The notes under the pieces are model-generated. The model had not been told where the DNA came from. It did no database searches and saw only the letters and a program-made list of their open reading frames with translations. Shown one piece after another: positions 26,299 through 35,670 of a stretch of DNA of 64,000 nucleotides; positions within the stretch are counted from its first letter, which is position 1; every line of letters starts with the position of its first letter. Made by a program: the position numbers and the translations under genes. The stretch comes from LH-M37 sp965602855 (GTDB lineage: Bacteria > Pseudomonadota > Gammaproteobacteria > SZUA-229), in the NCBI GenBank assembly GCA_965602855.1, contig CBFCZV010000013.1, positions 1 to 64,000 of the forward strand. Direction: 5' to 3'.

Positions 26299-28620
26299 AT
26301 GCGGAAAAAAAGAAACCCAAAGTCTAAGCCTAGCAAGAAAAAATCCGTTAAAAGTAAATCTAGCTCAAAGCGAGTACAAGCTAAGTCGCGTCACAAATAT
26401 TTAAAGATTTTATTATTAGTCCTAATCGCCAGTGTTGCTTATCTGGCTTATCTCGATGTAAAAATAATCAGTAAGTTTGAAGGAAGGATCTGGCAACTGC
26501 CGGCTCGAGTTTATGCTCGACCGTTAGAATTGTATCAGGGTATGCCTTTAACATCTGATCAGTTGCAGATCGAACTGGATGTGTTGAATTATTCGAATGA
26601 AGAAAATGAAGCCTTAGAACAAGGCCAGTTTCACCAATCTGGGAATTATTTTTATATTGTAACTCGTGGTTTTGAGTACTGGGATGGCGCTGAGCTTAGT
26701 CAGTCGATACGCATTAAAATTTCTGACAACAGGGTTGCTGGTCTCAGTGATCCAAGCAGTGGAGAGTCACTTTCATTAATTCGATTTGATCCTGCGTATC
26801 TGACTGGGATATTTCCGGCTCATGGAGAAGACAGGGAGCTGGTTAGGCTAGAAGAAGTGCCAGAAGAATTAATTGCTATGCTGGTGACGATTGAAGATCG
26901 GCGTTTTTATGAGCATCCCGGTATTGATGTTAGATCTATCGCAAGAGCTTTTGTTGCAAATATCAAAGCCGGTAAAACTGTTCAGGGTGGCAGTACGATT
27001 ACTCAGCAACTGGTTAAGAATCTCTTTCTTACGCCGGAACGAAGTCTTATACGCAAAGCTAATGAAGCGATTATGGCTATCTTGCTGGAGCTGCAATACA
27101 GCAAACAAAAAATTCTTGAAACCTATCTGAATGAAATATATCTGGGTCAGGATCAGGAACGGGCTATCCATGGTTTTGGACTGGCGAGTTTGTACTATTT
27201 TGGAAAGCCTTTGCATCAACTGGTTCTGGATGAAATGGCATTGCTGGTGGGCATGGTCAAAGGGGCTTCTTATTACAATCCGGTCAGGCAGCCTGACCGT
27301 GCTAAACAGAGAAGAGATGTTGTTCTCTCTGCAGTGCATAAAAATGGTTTGATAACGAATGAGCAACTCGTAAATTTATCAAATAAAAAAATCAGGGTAG
27401 CAAGACATGTGAAACGTGACCGTTATCCTGCCTATCTTGATTTGGTTAAAAGGCAACTGAGAGAAACTTATAAGTCTAAAGATCTTAAATCAGAAGGCTT
27501 ACGTATCTTTACGGCTTTTGATCCCTACGTTCAGCATCAAACAGAAAAGTCAGTTGTCTCAGTGATGCCACAGTTGTCCAGTAACAAAGATTTGCAGGCA
27601 GCGGCGATTGTTGTAGCTCCAAATAATGGCGAAATTCTTGCGATGGTGGGTGATCGGCAACCTGATTACCCTGGCTTTAATCGATCACTGGATATTCAAC
27701 GGCACATTGGTTCATTGATCAAGCCTGCGATTTATTTGTCTGCGCTCAAGAAAAGTAGTAAATATACGTTGGCAAGTCTGGTTGATGATAGCCGCTTGCG
27801 TGTTAAGGGCGATGATAAACAAATCTGGCAGCCTGAAAATTATGATCATAAATATCATGGCAAGGTGCTGTTATACGAAGCCTTGCTGAAATCCTACAAT
27901 ATTCCAGCCGTGAGGATTGGCCTCGATGTGGGACTGGCTGAGATTAGCAAGACAATCGAGCAGTTGGGTATCAACAAACGCTTACCGCCGTATCCGTCGA
28001 TGACTTTAGGCGCAGTAAATATGTCACCCTTTGACGTGGCATCAATTTATCAGACTTTTGCCGCCAGTGGTTTCCATAGCCCTTTACGAAGTGTGATTGC
28101 CGTGCTCGATAAAGAGGGGCAGCCTCTGAAGCGATATTCTGTTGATGTTGAACGTGAGGTGAATCCTGATGTTGTGGCATTGATCAACCAGAGCATGTTG
28201 GGCATTGCCGAACAGGGTACGGCGAAAAGGCTGGCCAATGACCTTGATATCAAAGTTGCGGGAAAAACCGGGACTTCTGATGATCTAAGAGATAGTTGGT
28301 TTGCCGGTTTTTCGGGTGATGCTGTTGCTGTAGTTTGGGTTGGTTATGATGACAATCGAAGCACTGGCTTAACGGGTTCATCGGGGGCACTAAAAATCTG
28401 GTCAAGACTAATGAGTTCCATCTCATCAAAATCATTTGAGGTTTTGATGCCGGATAATATTACGATGCAATGGATTGATGGGAAATCAGGACTTCTTTCG
28501 GGGAAAGACTGCGAAAATGCGATAGAATTGCCTTTTATTAATGGCTCTGAGCCTAAGCAAGATGCCGAGTGTACAGAAGGCTCTTCTTTTGGCTGGTTCC
28601 GTCGATTATTTGGTGACTAA
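26299..28620 (+). CDS. mrcB: Penicillin-binding protein 1B (bifunctional)
   Basis: Polymerises and cross-links peptidoglycan. The 773 residues have a basic cytoplasmic tail, one transmembrane helix (about 36-55), a UB2H-like domain, a GT51 transglycosylase domain (TIEDRRFYEHPG near 197, GGSTITQQLVKNLFL) and a transpeptidase domain with SxxK (GSLIKP near 471), SxN (KSYNIP) and KTGTS (near 655). The UB2H domain (EYWDGAELSQSIRIK region) favours PBP1B over PBP1A. Two bases separate it from the next gene. Confidence 0.94.
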   Translation: MRKKRNPKSKPSKKKSVKSKSSSKRVQAKSRHKYLKILLLVLIASVAYLAYLDVKIISKFEGRIWQLPARVYARPLELYQGMPLTSDQLQIELDVLNYSNEENEALEQGQFHQSGNYFYIVTRGFEYWDGAELSQSIRIKISDNRVAGLSDPSSGESLSLIRFDPAYLTGIFPAHGEDRELVRLEEVPEELIAMLVTIEDRRFYEHPGIDVRSIARAFVANIKAGKTVQGGSTITQQLVKNLFLTPERSLIRKANEAIMAILLELQYSKQKILETYLNEIYLGQDQERAIHGFGLASLYYFGKPLHQLVLDEMALLVGMVKGASYYNPVRQPDRAKQRRDVVLSAVHKNGLITNEQLVNLSNKKIRVARHVKRDRYPAYLDLVKRQLRETYKSKDLKSEGLRIFTAFDPYVQHQTEKSVVSVMPQLSSNKDLQAAAIVVAPNNGEILAMVGDRQPDYPGFNRSLDIQRHIGSLIKPAIYLSALKKSSKYTLASLVDDSRLRVKGDDKQIWQPENYDHKYHGKVLLYEALLKSYNIPAVRIGLDVGLAEISKTIEQLGINKRLPPYPSMTLGAVNMSPFDVASIYQTFAASGFHSPLRSVIAVLDKEGQPLKRYSVDVEREVNPDVVALINQSMLGIAEQGTAKRLANDLDIKVAGKTGTSDDLRDSWFAGFSGDAVAVVWVGYDDNRSTGLTGSSGALKIWSRLMSSISSKSFEVLMPDNITMQWIDGKSGLLSGKDCENAIELPFINGSEPKQDAECTEGSSFGWFRRLFGD

Positions 28621-28622
28621 GA

Positions 28623-29102
28623 TTGTCTAGATTATTTTTTCTTTTTCCAGTTATTCTGTTGTTGCTTTCATGCTCGATACTCGAGGAAAAACAGCCTGAC
28701 TCCAAATTGGTGCGGGAATCAAACGAGTTATCAGGTTGGCGCTTATCGTCTTCTGAAAAACAGATGATCTCAACAAATCGCGCTGTAGGTCAGTTATTGC
28801 AGCAGGCGGATGATCTGATGGTTCAGGCTAATCTTGAACAGGCTGGTGACAAGCTGGAGCGTCTGGTACGTATCGAGCCAAAGTTTGCACAGGCCTGGAG
28901 TCGCCTCTCATGGATAGCGCTAGAAAAGGGCGATGCAAAGCGCTCACGACAACTCGCGCAACGTAGCAACAGCTATTCTCATGGTAATACCAAACTGAAG
29001 ATTCTTAACTGGAGCTTCATTAAAAAATCGGGTGAGTTACTTAATGATAGCAATATCATCCAGCAGGCTCAGAAGATGATTTTGAAATTGAGAAATGATT
29101 AA
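28623..29102 (+). CDS. TPR-containing lipoprotein
   Basis: 159 residues starting with TTG, two bases after mrcB. Lipoprotein signal (FLFPVILLLLSC, Cys about 17) and a TPR-like region (QADDLMVQANLEQAGDKLER, FAQAWSRLSWIALEKGDAKR). Resembles the small TPR lipoproteins found next to mrcB in other gammaproteobacteria; a role in supporting PBP1B is inferred only from position. Overlaps the start of the helicase gene by one base. Confidence 0.85.
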   Translation: MSRLFFLFPVILLLLSCSILEEKQPDSKLVRESNELSGWRLSSSEKQMISTNRAVGQLLQQADDLMVQANLEQAGDKLERLVRIEPKFAQAWSRLSWIALEKGDAKRSRQLAQRSNSYSHGNTKLKILNWSFIKKSGELLNDSNIIQQAQKMILKLRND

Positions 29103-31054
29103 TGAAAGCCTCTGAATATTTAGGTCAGGATGGTGTTTTCAGTGAGCACGTTGAAAACTACAGAGTAAGGGATAGCCAGCTTTCTTTGAGCGATGCGATT
29201 GAAGAAGCGATAAACAATAAAAAAGTTTTAGTGGCCGAAGCGGGAACCGGTATCGGTAAAACGTTTGCCTACCTTGTGCCTGCGATTACTTCCGGCAAAA
29301 AAGTCATTGTTTCTACCGGCACCAAACATCTTCAGGATCAACTTTTTCAGACGGATATTCCCCGTGTTTTAAAAGCATTAGATATGCCGATTAAAATAGC
29401 TCTTCTGAAAGGTCGTGCTAATTATCTTTGTCTGCATCGTTTGCAAGTTGCACCGCATTTAGGCTTTATGAACAAAGTGACACAAAGCCAGTTGTCAGAG
29501 ATTGGACAGTGGTCGGGCACAACTAAAACTGGTGATATTTCTGAGCTCAGTGAAATTCAGGAAGACGCCTACGTCTGGCCGATGGTGACATCAACGGCGG
29601 ACAATTGCCTAGGCAGTGAATGTGAACACATCAATGATTGTTTCATCGTCAAAGCGCGTAAGAAAGCGCAGGATGCCGAGTTGCTGGTGATCAATCATCA
29701 TCTTTTACTCGCGGACATGACTTTAAAAGAAGAAGGCTTTGCCGAGTTGCTGCCCGGTGCTGATGCATTTGTCATTGATGAAGCGCACCAGTTGCATGAA
29801 GTGGCTTCGCGTTATTTTGGCGATACCGTATCCAGTCGCCAGTTAACATTACTCGCCAGAGATTCCATTGCTGAACAGGTTAATGACGCACCTGACATGA
29901 CAGAAATAAGAGAGTGTGCGGATGAGCTGGAAAAAGTCACACAGGATTTCCGTTTGGCTCTGGGCGACTCTGGCGCGAAGCAGGCCTGGGCAGCGATCAA
30001 ATACAAACCTTCGCTGGTGAACTGTTTATCTGAATTAATCGCTGTGCTTTCTGATCTGGCAGCACATTTAGAGCAGGCTTCTGAACGCAGTCGCGGTCTT
30101 GACCAATGTTATCAACGTTGCCTGTTATTGTGTCAACGTGCCGAGTTATTCAAAAGCGATAATGAACTGGCTGATGCCGCTAATTCAATTCTCTGGTACG
30201 AAACTTACAGCAAAAGTTTTATGTTGCATTCAACACCGATTGAAGTTTCCAGTCTGTTCAGAAAATATACCGATAACTTTGCCGCCGCCTGGATTTTTAC
30301 TTCAGCCACCTTGCAGGTAAATAAAAAATTCAATCACTTTTCTGATGCCATGGGTCTGGATGATTATGACAGTGGTAGCTGGTTGAGTCCGTTTGATTAC
30401 GAACAACAAAGTTTGCTCTATCTGCCCGAAGACCTGCCCGAACCTTCAGATAGACGATACACTTATTCTTTGCTGGAAAAAGTTTTGCCGGTGATCAATG
30501 CCTGTCATGGTGGTGTGTTTTTATTGTTCACCAGTTATCGTGCCATGAATGAGGCGAAAGATTTTTTGCAGGATAAAACCGAATTCTCAATTTTTGTTCA
30601 GGGTGATTTACCCAAGCATCTGTTGCTAGCCAAGTTTCGCAAAGCGGGTGATGCCATCTTATTAGGTACTTCGAGTTTCTGGGAAGGTGTCGACGTGCGT
30701 GGCAGTGCATTGTCCTGTGTGATGATTGATAAACTGCCTTTTGCTTCTCCCGGTGATCCGGTGATGCAGGCCAGAATTGATGCCATCAAACAAAACGGTG
30801 GTCAGCCTTTTATGGAATACCAAGTTCCCCGTGCGGTGATCGCCCTGAATCAGGGCGTGGGTCGGTTGATTCGTGATGTGAACGATCACGGCGTGGTCAT
30901 GATTGGTGATCCGCGTTTGAGTACCAAGGCTTATGGTCGCGTCTTTAAGAGCAGCCTGCCACCGATGCCGATTACCACGCAGTTAGCCGACGTAGAAAAT
31001 TTCTTCGACATAAAGAAGGAGGCGCAGGATGAGTGTGAAACTACTGGCACTTGA
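29102..31054 (+). CDS. yoaA: DinG/YoaA-type Fe-S DNA helicase
   Basis: XPD-like 5'-3' helicase acting in replication repair. The 650 residues have Walker A (EAGTGIGKTFAYLVP, near 48), an Fe-S cluster region with cysteines (NYLCLHR and CLGSECEHINDC), the DEAH box (VIDEAHQLHE, near 226) and motif VI (QGVGRLIRD). Size and position before tsaB match yoaA rather than dinG. Overlaps tsaB by 26 bases. Confidence 0.9.
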   Translation: MKASEYLGQDGVFSEHVENYRVRDSQLSLSDAIEEAINNKKVLVAEAGTGIGKTFAYLVPAITSGKKVIVSTGTKHLQDQLFQTDIPRVLKALDMPIKIALLKGRANYLCLHRLQVAPHLGFMNKVTQSQLSEIGQWSGTTKTGDISELSEIQEDAYVWPMVTSTADNCLGSECEHINDCFIVKARKKAQDAELLVINHHLLLADMTLKEEGFAELLPGADAFVIDEAHQLHEVASRYFGDTVSSRQLTLLARDSIAEQVNDAPDMTEIRECADELEKVTQDFRLALGDSGAKQAWAAIKYKPSLVNCLSELIAVLSDLAAHLEQASERSRGLDQCYQRCLLLCQRAELFKSDNELADAANSILWYETYSKSFMLHSTPIEVSSLFRKYTDNFAAAWIFTSATLQVNKKFNHFSDAMGLDDYDSGSWLSPFDYEQQSLLYLPEDLPEPSDRRYTYSLLEKVLPVINACHGGVFLLFTSYRAMNEAKDFLQDKTEFSIFVQGDLPKHLLLAKFRKAGDAILLGTSSFWEGVDVRGSALSCVMIDKLPFASPGDPVMQARIDAIKQNGGQPFMEYQVPRAVIALNQGVGRLIRDVNDHGVVMIGDPRLSTKAYGRVFKSSLPPMPITTQLADVENFFDIKKEAQDECETTGT

Positions 31055-31724
31055 TACCTCAACTGAAGCCTGTTCAGCGGCTTTGTCGATTGATGGTGAG
31101 ATCACACAACGCTATCAGGTGGCACCACGCGAGCATACTCATTTAATTCTCGGCATGATCGAGAATTTATTACACGATGCCGGACTAAAGTCGAGTGAGG
31201 TTGATGTCATGGCATTCGGCCGTGGTCCCGGTTCCTTTATGGGCGTACGAGTTGCTGCCGGAGTGGTGCAGGGCATTGCCTTTGCGCATTCGATTCCAGT
31301 GGTGCCCGTTTCAACGCTGGCCGCCATCGCCAGTGTGGCCATGCAGCAAACCGGACAGACTCAGGTGCTGGCCGCCATCGATGCGCGCATGAAGGAAGTT
31401 TACTGGGGCGCGTATCAACAGAACGAGTCAGGACAGATTGTATTGCAAGGTGAGGAGTGCGTAGTCGCTCCAGATAAAGCACCGGTTCCAGAAGAAGGTG
31501 AGTGGGTGACCGCTGGCACCGGCTGGGGCAGCTATGGTGCAGTGATGAAACTTGCTCTGGGTGATCGCTGCATCAAGTCGCTGGATGAATGTTTCCCCAC
31601 GGCTGAAGTCATTGCAAAACTGGCCATCGTTGCCTATGAAAATGGTGAGGCAGTTTCGGCTGCTGAGGCGATTCCGGTCTATTTACGCGATAATGTCGCC
31701 AGCAAGCCAAAATCCGCCGTCTAA
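31029..31724 (+). CDS. tsaB: tRNA threonylcarbamoyladenosine synthesis protein TsaB
   Basis: Works with TsaD and TsaE to make t6A37 in ANN-decoding tRNAs. The 231 residues begin KLLALDTSTEACSAALS and contain FGRGPGSFMGVRVAAGVVQG, both characteristic of TsaB. The start overlaps the helicase gene, the usual arrangement. Confidence 0.95.
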   Translation: MSVKLLALDTSTEACSAALSIDGEITQRYQVAPREHTHLILGMIENLLHDAGLKSSEVDVMAFGRGPGSFMGVRVAAGVVQGIAFAHSIPVVPVSTLAAIASVAMQQTGQTQVLAAIDARMKEVYWGAYQQNESGQIVLQGEECVVAPDKAPVPEEGEWVTAGTGWGSYGAVMKLALGDRCIKSLDECFPTAEVIAKLAIVAYENGEAVSAAEAIPVYLRDNVASKPKSAV

Positions 31725-31818
31725 TCACGATTGATTCCCCATTTGCACTGCCAATCAGGGCGGTCATAAGGTAAGATTTGCGCCTTTAAATCAGCGCTTA
31801 CAAAAATCTGAATTCAAG

Positions 31819-32914
31819 ATGGAAGTCAATCCAATAACCAATCTAATCAATGACCTCAAAGAGCGTACTCTGTCGCTTAGGGGGTATCTTTGACTTCGAT
31901 AATCGCAAAGAAGAACTGGAAGAAGTTGTTCGCGAATTAGAGCAGCCCAACGTCTGGGATGATCCTGAACGCGCACAGAAACTGGGACAGGATCGCGTCC
32001 GCCTGGAAAAAATCGTACTGGTTATAGAAGAACTGGAATCCAGTCTCGGCGATGCCAGCGATCTGCTGGAAATGGCAGTCGAAGAAGACGACGAAGATAG
32101 CGCCGAAGCCGTCAACGAAGATCTGCAGCAATCATTAAAACAGGTCGAGCAACTGGAATTCCGTCGCATGTTCTCGGGCGAAATGGATGCCTGCAATGCC
32201 TTCCTCGATATTCAATCCGGCTCGGGTGGCACCGAAGCGCAGGACTGGGCAGAAATGATTTTGCGCATGTATTTGCGTTGGGGTGAGGCGCACGGTTTCA
32301 AAACTGAATTAATGGAAGCCTCAGCGGGCGATGTTGCTGGTATCAAAAGTGCCACCATTCGTTTTGAAGGCGATTATGTTTTCGGACGTTTGCGTACCGA
32401 AACAGGTGTGCACAGGCTGGTGAGAAAATCACCTTTCGATTCAGGTGGACGCAGGCATACCTCTTTTGCAGCTGTTTTTGTTTCACCCGAAATTGATGAC
32501 GACATTGAAATCGACATCAACCCAGCGGATTTACGCATCGATGTTTACCGTGCCAGCGGTGCCGGTGGTCAGCACGTCAACAGAACCGAGTCGGCGGTGC
32601 GTATTACGCATAACCCAACCGGCGCGGTGGTGCAGTGTCAGAATGATCGATCACAGCACAAAAATAAAGCGACAGCGATGAAGCAGCTGAAAGCAAAATT
32701 ATACGAATTAGAAATGCAAAAACGTAATGCCGAGTCGCAGGCCGTAGAAGATACCAAATCGGATATTGGCTGGGGCAGTCAGATTCGTTCCTACGTACTC
32801 GACCAGTCAAGAATTAAGGATCTCCGTACCAATGTTGAAACGGGGAACACACAGGCCGTACTCGACGGCGATTTAGACCAATTTATCGAAGCTAGCTTAA
32901 AGAGCGGTTTGTAA
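31819..32914 (+). CDS. prfB: Peptide chain release factor 2 (programmed +1 frameshift)
   Basis: Terminates translation at UGA and UAA. Translation starts at ATG 31819, runs 24 codons to CTT and meets an in-frame TGA at 31891-31893; a +1 shift joins it to the frame ending at 32914, giving 364 residues (E. coli RF2 has 365). The downstream part has the SPF tripeptide (RKSPFDSGG) that reads stop codons and the GGQ motif (SGAGGQHVNRT). An open frame that begins earlier at 31850 in the second frame is not the real start. Levels are controlled by the frameshift itself. Two bases before lysS. Confidence 0.97.
31879..31894 (+). promoter_or_regulatory. prfB programmed frameshift signal
   Basis: Internal Shine-Dalgarno-like AGGGGG (31879-31884), three bases, then CTT TGA C, the canonical RF2 autoregulatory slip site. 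When RF2 is scarce the ribosome pauses at TGA and slips from CUU to UUU. Confidence 0.95.
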
Positions 32915-32916
32915 TT

Positions 32917-34449
32917 ATGAATGACAAAACAAAAGACCAGACAGAAGAAACAGAAGAGCTGTCGCAGGAAGAAGAGAACAAGTTAATCGCGCAACGTCGC
33001 GAAAAGCTCAGCGGCCTGCGTGAAAATGGTAACGCTTTTCCGAATGACTTTAGACGTGATTCCATGTCTGCAGATCTGCACGCTCATTACAGCGAAAAGA
33101 GCAAAGAAGAACTGGAAGAAATCGGCCAACGCGTTTCCATCGCGGGTCGCATGATGGCGAAACGCGTCATGGGTAAAGCCAGCTTCGCCAAGTTGCAGGA
33201 TATGTCCGGTCAGATTCAGTTGTTCCTGCAACGCGATAGCCTGCCCGAAGGTGTTTACAACGATGGTTTTAAAAAATGGGACGTCGGTGATGTTGTTGGT
33301 GCGGAAGGTCTGCTGTTCAAAACTCAAACCGGTGAGCTTTCCATCAAGGTGGATCAAGTTAAATTATTAACCAAATCACTGCGCCCACTGCCAGGTAAAT
33401 TCCACGGCTTAACCGATACCGAAATTCGTTACCGTCAACGCTATCTTGATTTAATTATGAATCAGGAAGTTAAAGACACGTTCAAAATGCGTACTAAAAT
33501 AGTTCGCTTCATTCGTAATTATTTTGATGATCATGACTTTATGGAAGTGGAAACACCGATGATGCAGGTGATACCTGGTGGTGCCACCGCGAAACCATTC
33601 GAGACTTTTCATAATGCTTTGAGCATGCCCATGTTCATGCGTGTTGCACCAGAACTTTATTTGAAACGTCTGGTGGTCGGTGGTTTTGAACGCGTTTACG
33701 AAATCAACCGAAACTTCAGGAACGAAGGGGTTTCAACTCGTCATAATCCAGAATTCACCATGATCGAGTTTTATCTGTCCTATGCCGATTATAAAGATCT
33801 GATGGATTTGACTGAAGATCTGTTACGTAAACTGACCGAGAATGTTTTAGGTAACACCACGGTAACTTATCAGGGTGAGGAATATCACTTTGGTAAACCT
33901 TTTGCGCGCATGTCGGTGTTCGATTCTATTTTGTATTTCAATCCTGATTTGAAAGCAGAAGATATCAATGATCTTGAAAGTGCCAGAAAAGTGGCCGAGT
34001 CACTGGATGTAAAACTTAAAGATGGTTACGGTCTGGGTAAAGTTCAGATTGAGATTTTTGAGAAAACCGTTGAGCATCGTTTGATGGATCCAACTTTCAT
34101 CACCGAATATCCAACCGAAGTTTCACCACTAGCACGTCGCAATGATGATAATCATTTTGTCACTGACCGTTTTGAATTCTTCGTCGGTGGTCGTGAAATT
34201 GCCAACGGTTTCTCTGAGTTGAATGATGCCGAAGATCAGGCCGAGCGTTTCCATAAACAGGTAGCAGAAAAAGATGCCGGTGATGATGAAGCCATGCATT
34301 TTGATGCTGATTATGTGCGTGCGCTGGAATACGGCATGCCACCAACAGCGGGTGAAGGTATTGGTATTGATCGTTTGATTATGTTGTTGACCGATTCACC
34401 ATCGATTCGTGATGTGATTTTGTTTCCGCATATGAAGCAGGAAGTTTAA
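32917..34449 (+). CDS. lysS: Lysyl-tRNA synthetase, class II
   Basis: Charges tRNA-Lys. The 510 residues have an N-terminal OB-fold anticodon domain (RVSIAGRMMAKRVMGKASFA) and class II motifs: FRNEGVSTRHNPEFTMIEFY (motif 2) and GEGIGIDRLIMLL (motif 3). Follows prfB closely, as in E. coli. Confidence 0.97.
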   Translation: MNDKTKDQTEETEELSQEEENKLIAQRREKLSGLRENGNAFPNDFRRDSMSADLHAHYSEKSKEELEEIGQRVSIAGRMMAKRVMGKASFAKLQDMSGQIQLFLQRDSLPEGVYNDGFKKWDVGDVVGAEGLLFKTQTGELSIKVDQVKLLTKSLRPLPGKFHGLTDTEIRYRQRYLDLIMNQEVKDTFKMRTKIVRFIRNYFDDHDFMEVETPMMQVIPGGATAKPFETFHNALSMPMFMRVAPELYLKRLVVGGFERVYEINRNFRNEGVSTRHNPEFTMIEFYLSYADYKDLMDLTEDLLRKLTENVLGNTTVTYQGEEYHFGKPFARMSVFDSILYFNPDLKAEDINDLESARKVAESLDVKLKDGYGLGKVQIEIFEKTVEHRLMDPTFITEYPTEVSPLARRNDDNHFVTDRFEFFVGGREIANGFSELNDAEDQAERFHKQVAEKDAGDDEAMHFDADYVRALEYGMPPTAGEGIGIDRLIMLLTDSPSIRDVILFPHMKQEV

Positions 34450-34460
34450 TTATATGATAT

Positions 34461-34486
34461 CGTTCCCACGCTCCTGCGTGGGAACG
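34461..34486 (+). repeat. Palindromic REP-like hairpin after lysS
   Basis: A perfect 11-base stem (CGTTCCCACGC / GCGTGGGAACG) with a four-base loop, 12 bases after the lysS stop. Degenerate relatives lie at 39110-39185. Without a T-run it is more like a dispersed repeat than a simple terminator, though it could protect mRNA ends. Confidence 0.7.
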
Positions 34487-34489
34487 AAT

Positions 34490-34521
34490 AAAGGCAAAAG
34501 CAAGCCTGACCCTGTGCTTTC
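34490..34521 (+). repeat. Dispersed repeat, copy 1
   Basis: The string beginning AAAGGCAAAAGCAAGCCTGA and ending CCCTGTGCTTTC recurs with few changes at 38679-38710. Both copies lie in intergenic DNA near other palindromic repeats. Confidence 0.6.
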
Positions 34522-34570
34522 TGTTGGGGGCACAATCATTTCCCCCTTTAGTTTTTGACCTGCTATTTAT

Positions 34571-35221
34571 TTAATAGCTATTACGAATTTCACTCTCCAC
34601 CAATTCCTGCAACTCCTCATAGCCAAATTCAACCAGTGGTTTCCCATTAACAAAAAAACCAGGTGTTTTTTCTACCTGCAACTGTCTGGCATCGGCCATG
34701 TCCTGCTGTACGTGTTGGGTAACGTCAGAGTTTAGTACGTCCTGTTTTACTTTTTCAATATCAAGCCCGGAGTACGTCAGTATCATCAATAATTTTTCTG
34801 GATGGGCTGTGTGGTTTTTTACCCAGGCCGATTGGGTTGCGTAGGTTTCTTCCAGGGCCTCCCAGAATTTATTTTGCATACGGGCGGCCTCAAGTATTTT
34901 TACTACTTCATCGGAGCCTGGGTGAAGAGGGGTGTAGCGCATTACCAGTTTTATCTTGCCTGGGTTGGATTTCATTAGATCTTTAATGAATGGATAAAAG
35001 TTCCTGCAGGTTCCGCAGGCCGGGTCGAAAAATTCAACTATGGTGACTTTGGCGTTTGCATCGCCCATGGTTGGTGAATGTTCGCGTATCAGTGATGCGG
35101 TGTTTTGCTGTGCGGTGGCACTGATCTCATCGGTCTTTTGTGCGTTGTAGAACCATGTGGCGATAGCGAAGATAGTGATGAGTAATATGCTCGCAGCGGT
35201 TACCAGATATTGTTTTTTCAT
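34571..35221 (-). CDS. DsbA-family thiol oxidoreductase (membrane-anchored)
   Basis: 216 residues with an N-terminal hydrophobic helix (about 6-24) and a thioredoxin-fold domain with active site CGTC (FFDPACGTCRNFYPF, near 72) and the cis-proline region EKTPGFFVNG. Likely catalyses disulfide formation or exchange in the periplasm. The start overlaps the DsbB-like gene (ATGA), so the pair should work together, like the BdbC/BdbD or DsbL/DsbI pairs. Confidence 0.88.
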   Translation of the reverse strand: MKKQYLVTAASILLITIFAIATWFYNAQKTDEISATAQQNTASLIREHSPTMGDANAKVTIVEFFDPACGTCRNFYPFIKDLMKSNPGKIKLVMRYTPLHPGSDEVVKILEAARMQNKFWEALEETYATQSAWVKNHTAHPEKLLMILTYSGLDIEKVKQDVLNSDVTQHVQQDMADARQLQVEKTPGFFVNGKPLVEFGYEELQELVESEIRNSY

Positions 35222-35670
35222 GCTCGTGTCCTGTTCCTGAAAATTAACAGCAATACGATGATTGCCGTGTATGAAAGTATTGATAACATGGGGATGGTGA
35301 TGAAGCCGAATAACTCCAGATTTATTTCTGCGCAGGAGGCGTCCTTGTCACAGGGCTGGAGGTTTTCGGGTATGTAGCCGGAGTAGAGAAGGTAGTGGTA
35401 GACGGCAAAACCCAGGCCGATCAGCGCGATGGGGAAGGCATAGCGAAACACGGAGCGGTCTAGTGGGAATAAGCCTGCCAGAAAGATGACCACCAATGGG
35501 TACATGAAAATACGCTGATACCAGCAAAGCACGCAGGGTTTAAGCCCCATGACTTCGCTAAAAAACAAGCTGCCCAGGGTGCCAATGGTGGCTAATAACC
35601 AGCAGCTGAAAATTAATAGCCAGGCGCTATCTGCAATTGTTGGAGGTTGCTTGTTTGATGAGTCATTCAT
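35218..35670 (-). CDS. DsbB-like disulfide bond formation membrane protein
   Basis: 150 residues with four predicted transmembrane helices. Carries the quinone-side cysteine pair in GLKPCVLCWYQRIFMYP and the periplasmic pair in QPCDKDASCAEI, the DsbB/BdbC pattern. Reoxidises a DsbA-type partner using membrane quinone. Upstream gene of a two-gene operon with the DsbA-like protein, which it overlaps. Confidence 0.9.
   Translation of the reverse strand: MNDSSNKQPPTIADSAWLLIFSCWLLATIGTLGSLFFSEVMGLKPCVLCWYQRIFMYPLVVIFLAGLFPLDRSVFRYAFPIALIGLGFAVYHYLLYSGYIPENLQPCDKDASCAEINLELFGFITIPMLSILSYTAIIVLLLIFRNRTRA

Noticed and set aside
31850..31890. prfB starting at 31850
   Set aside because: That start ignores the programmed frameshift; the true start ATG 31819 and the slip site explain the gene fully.
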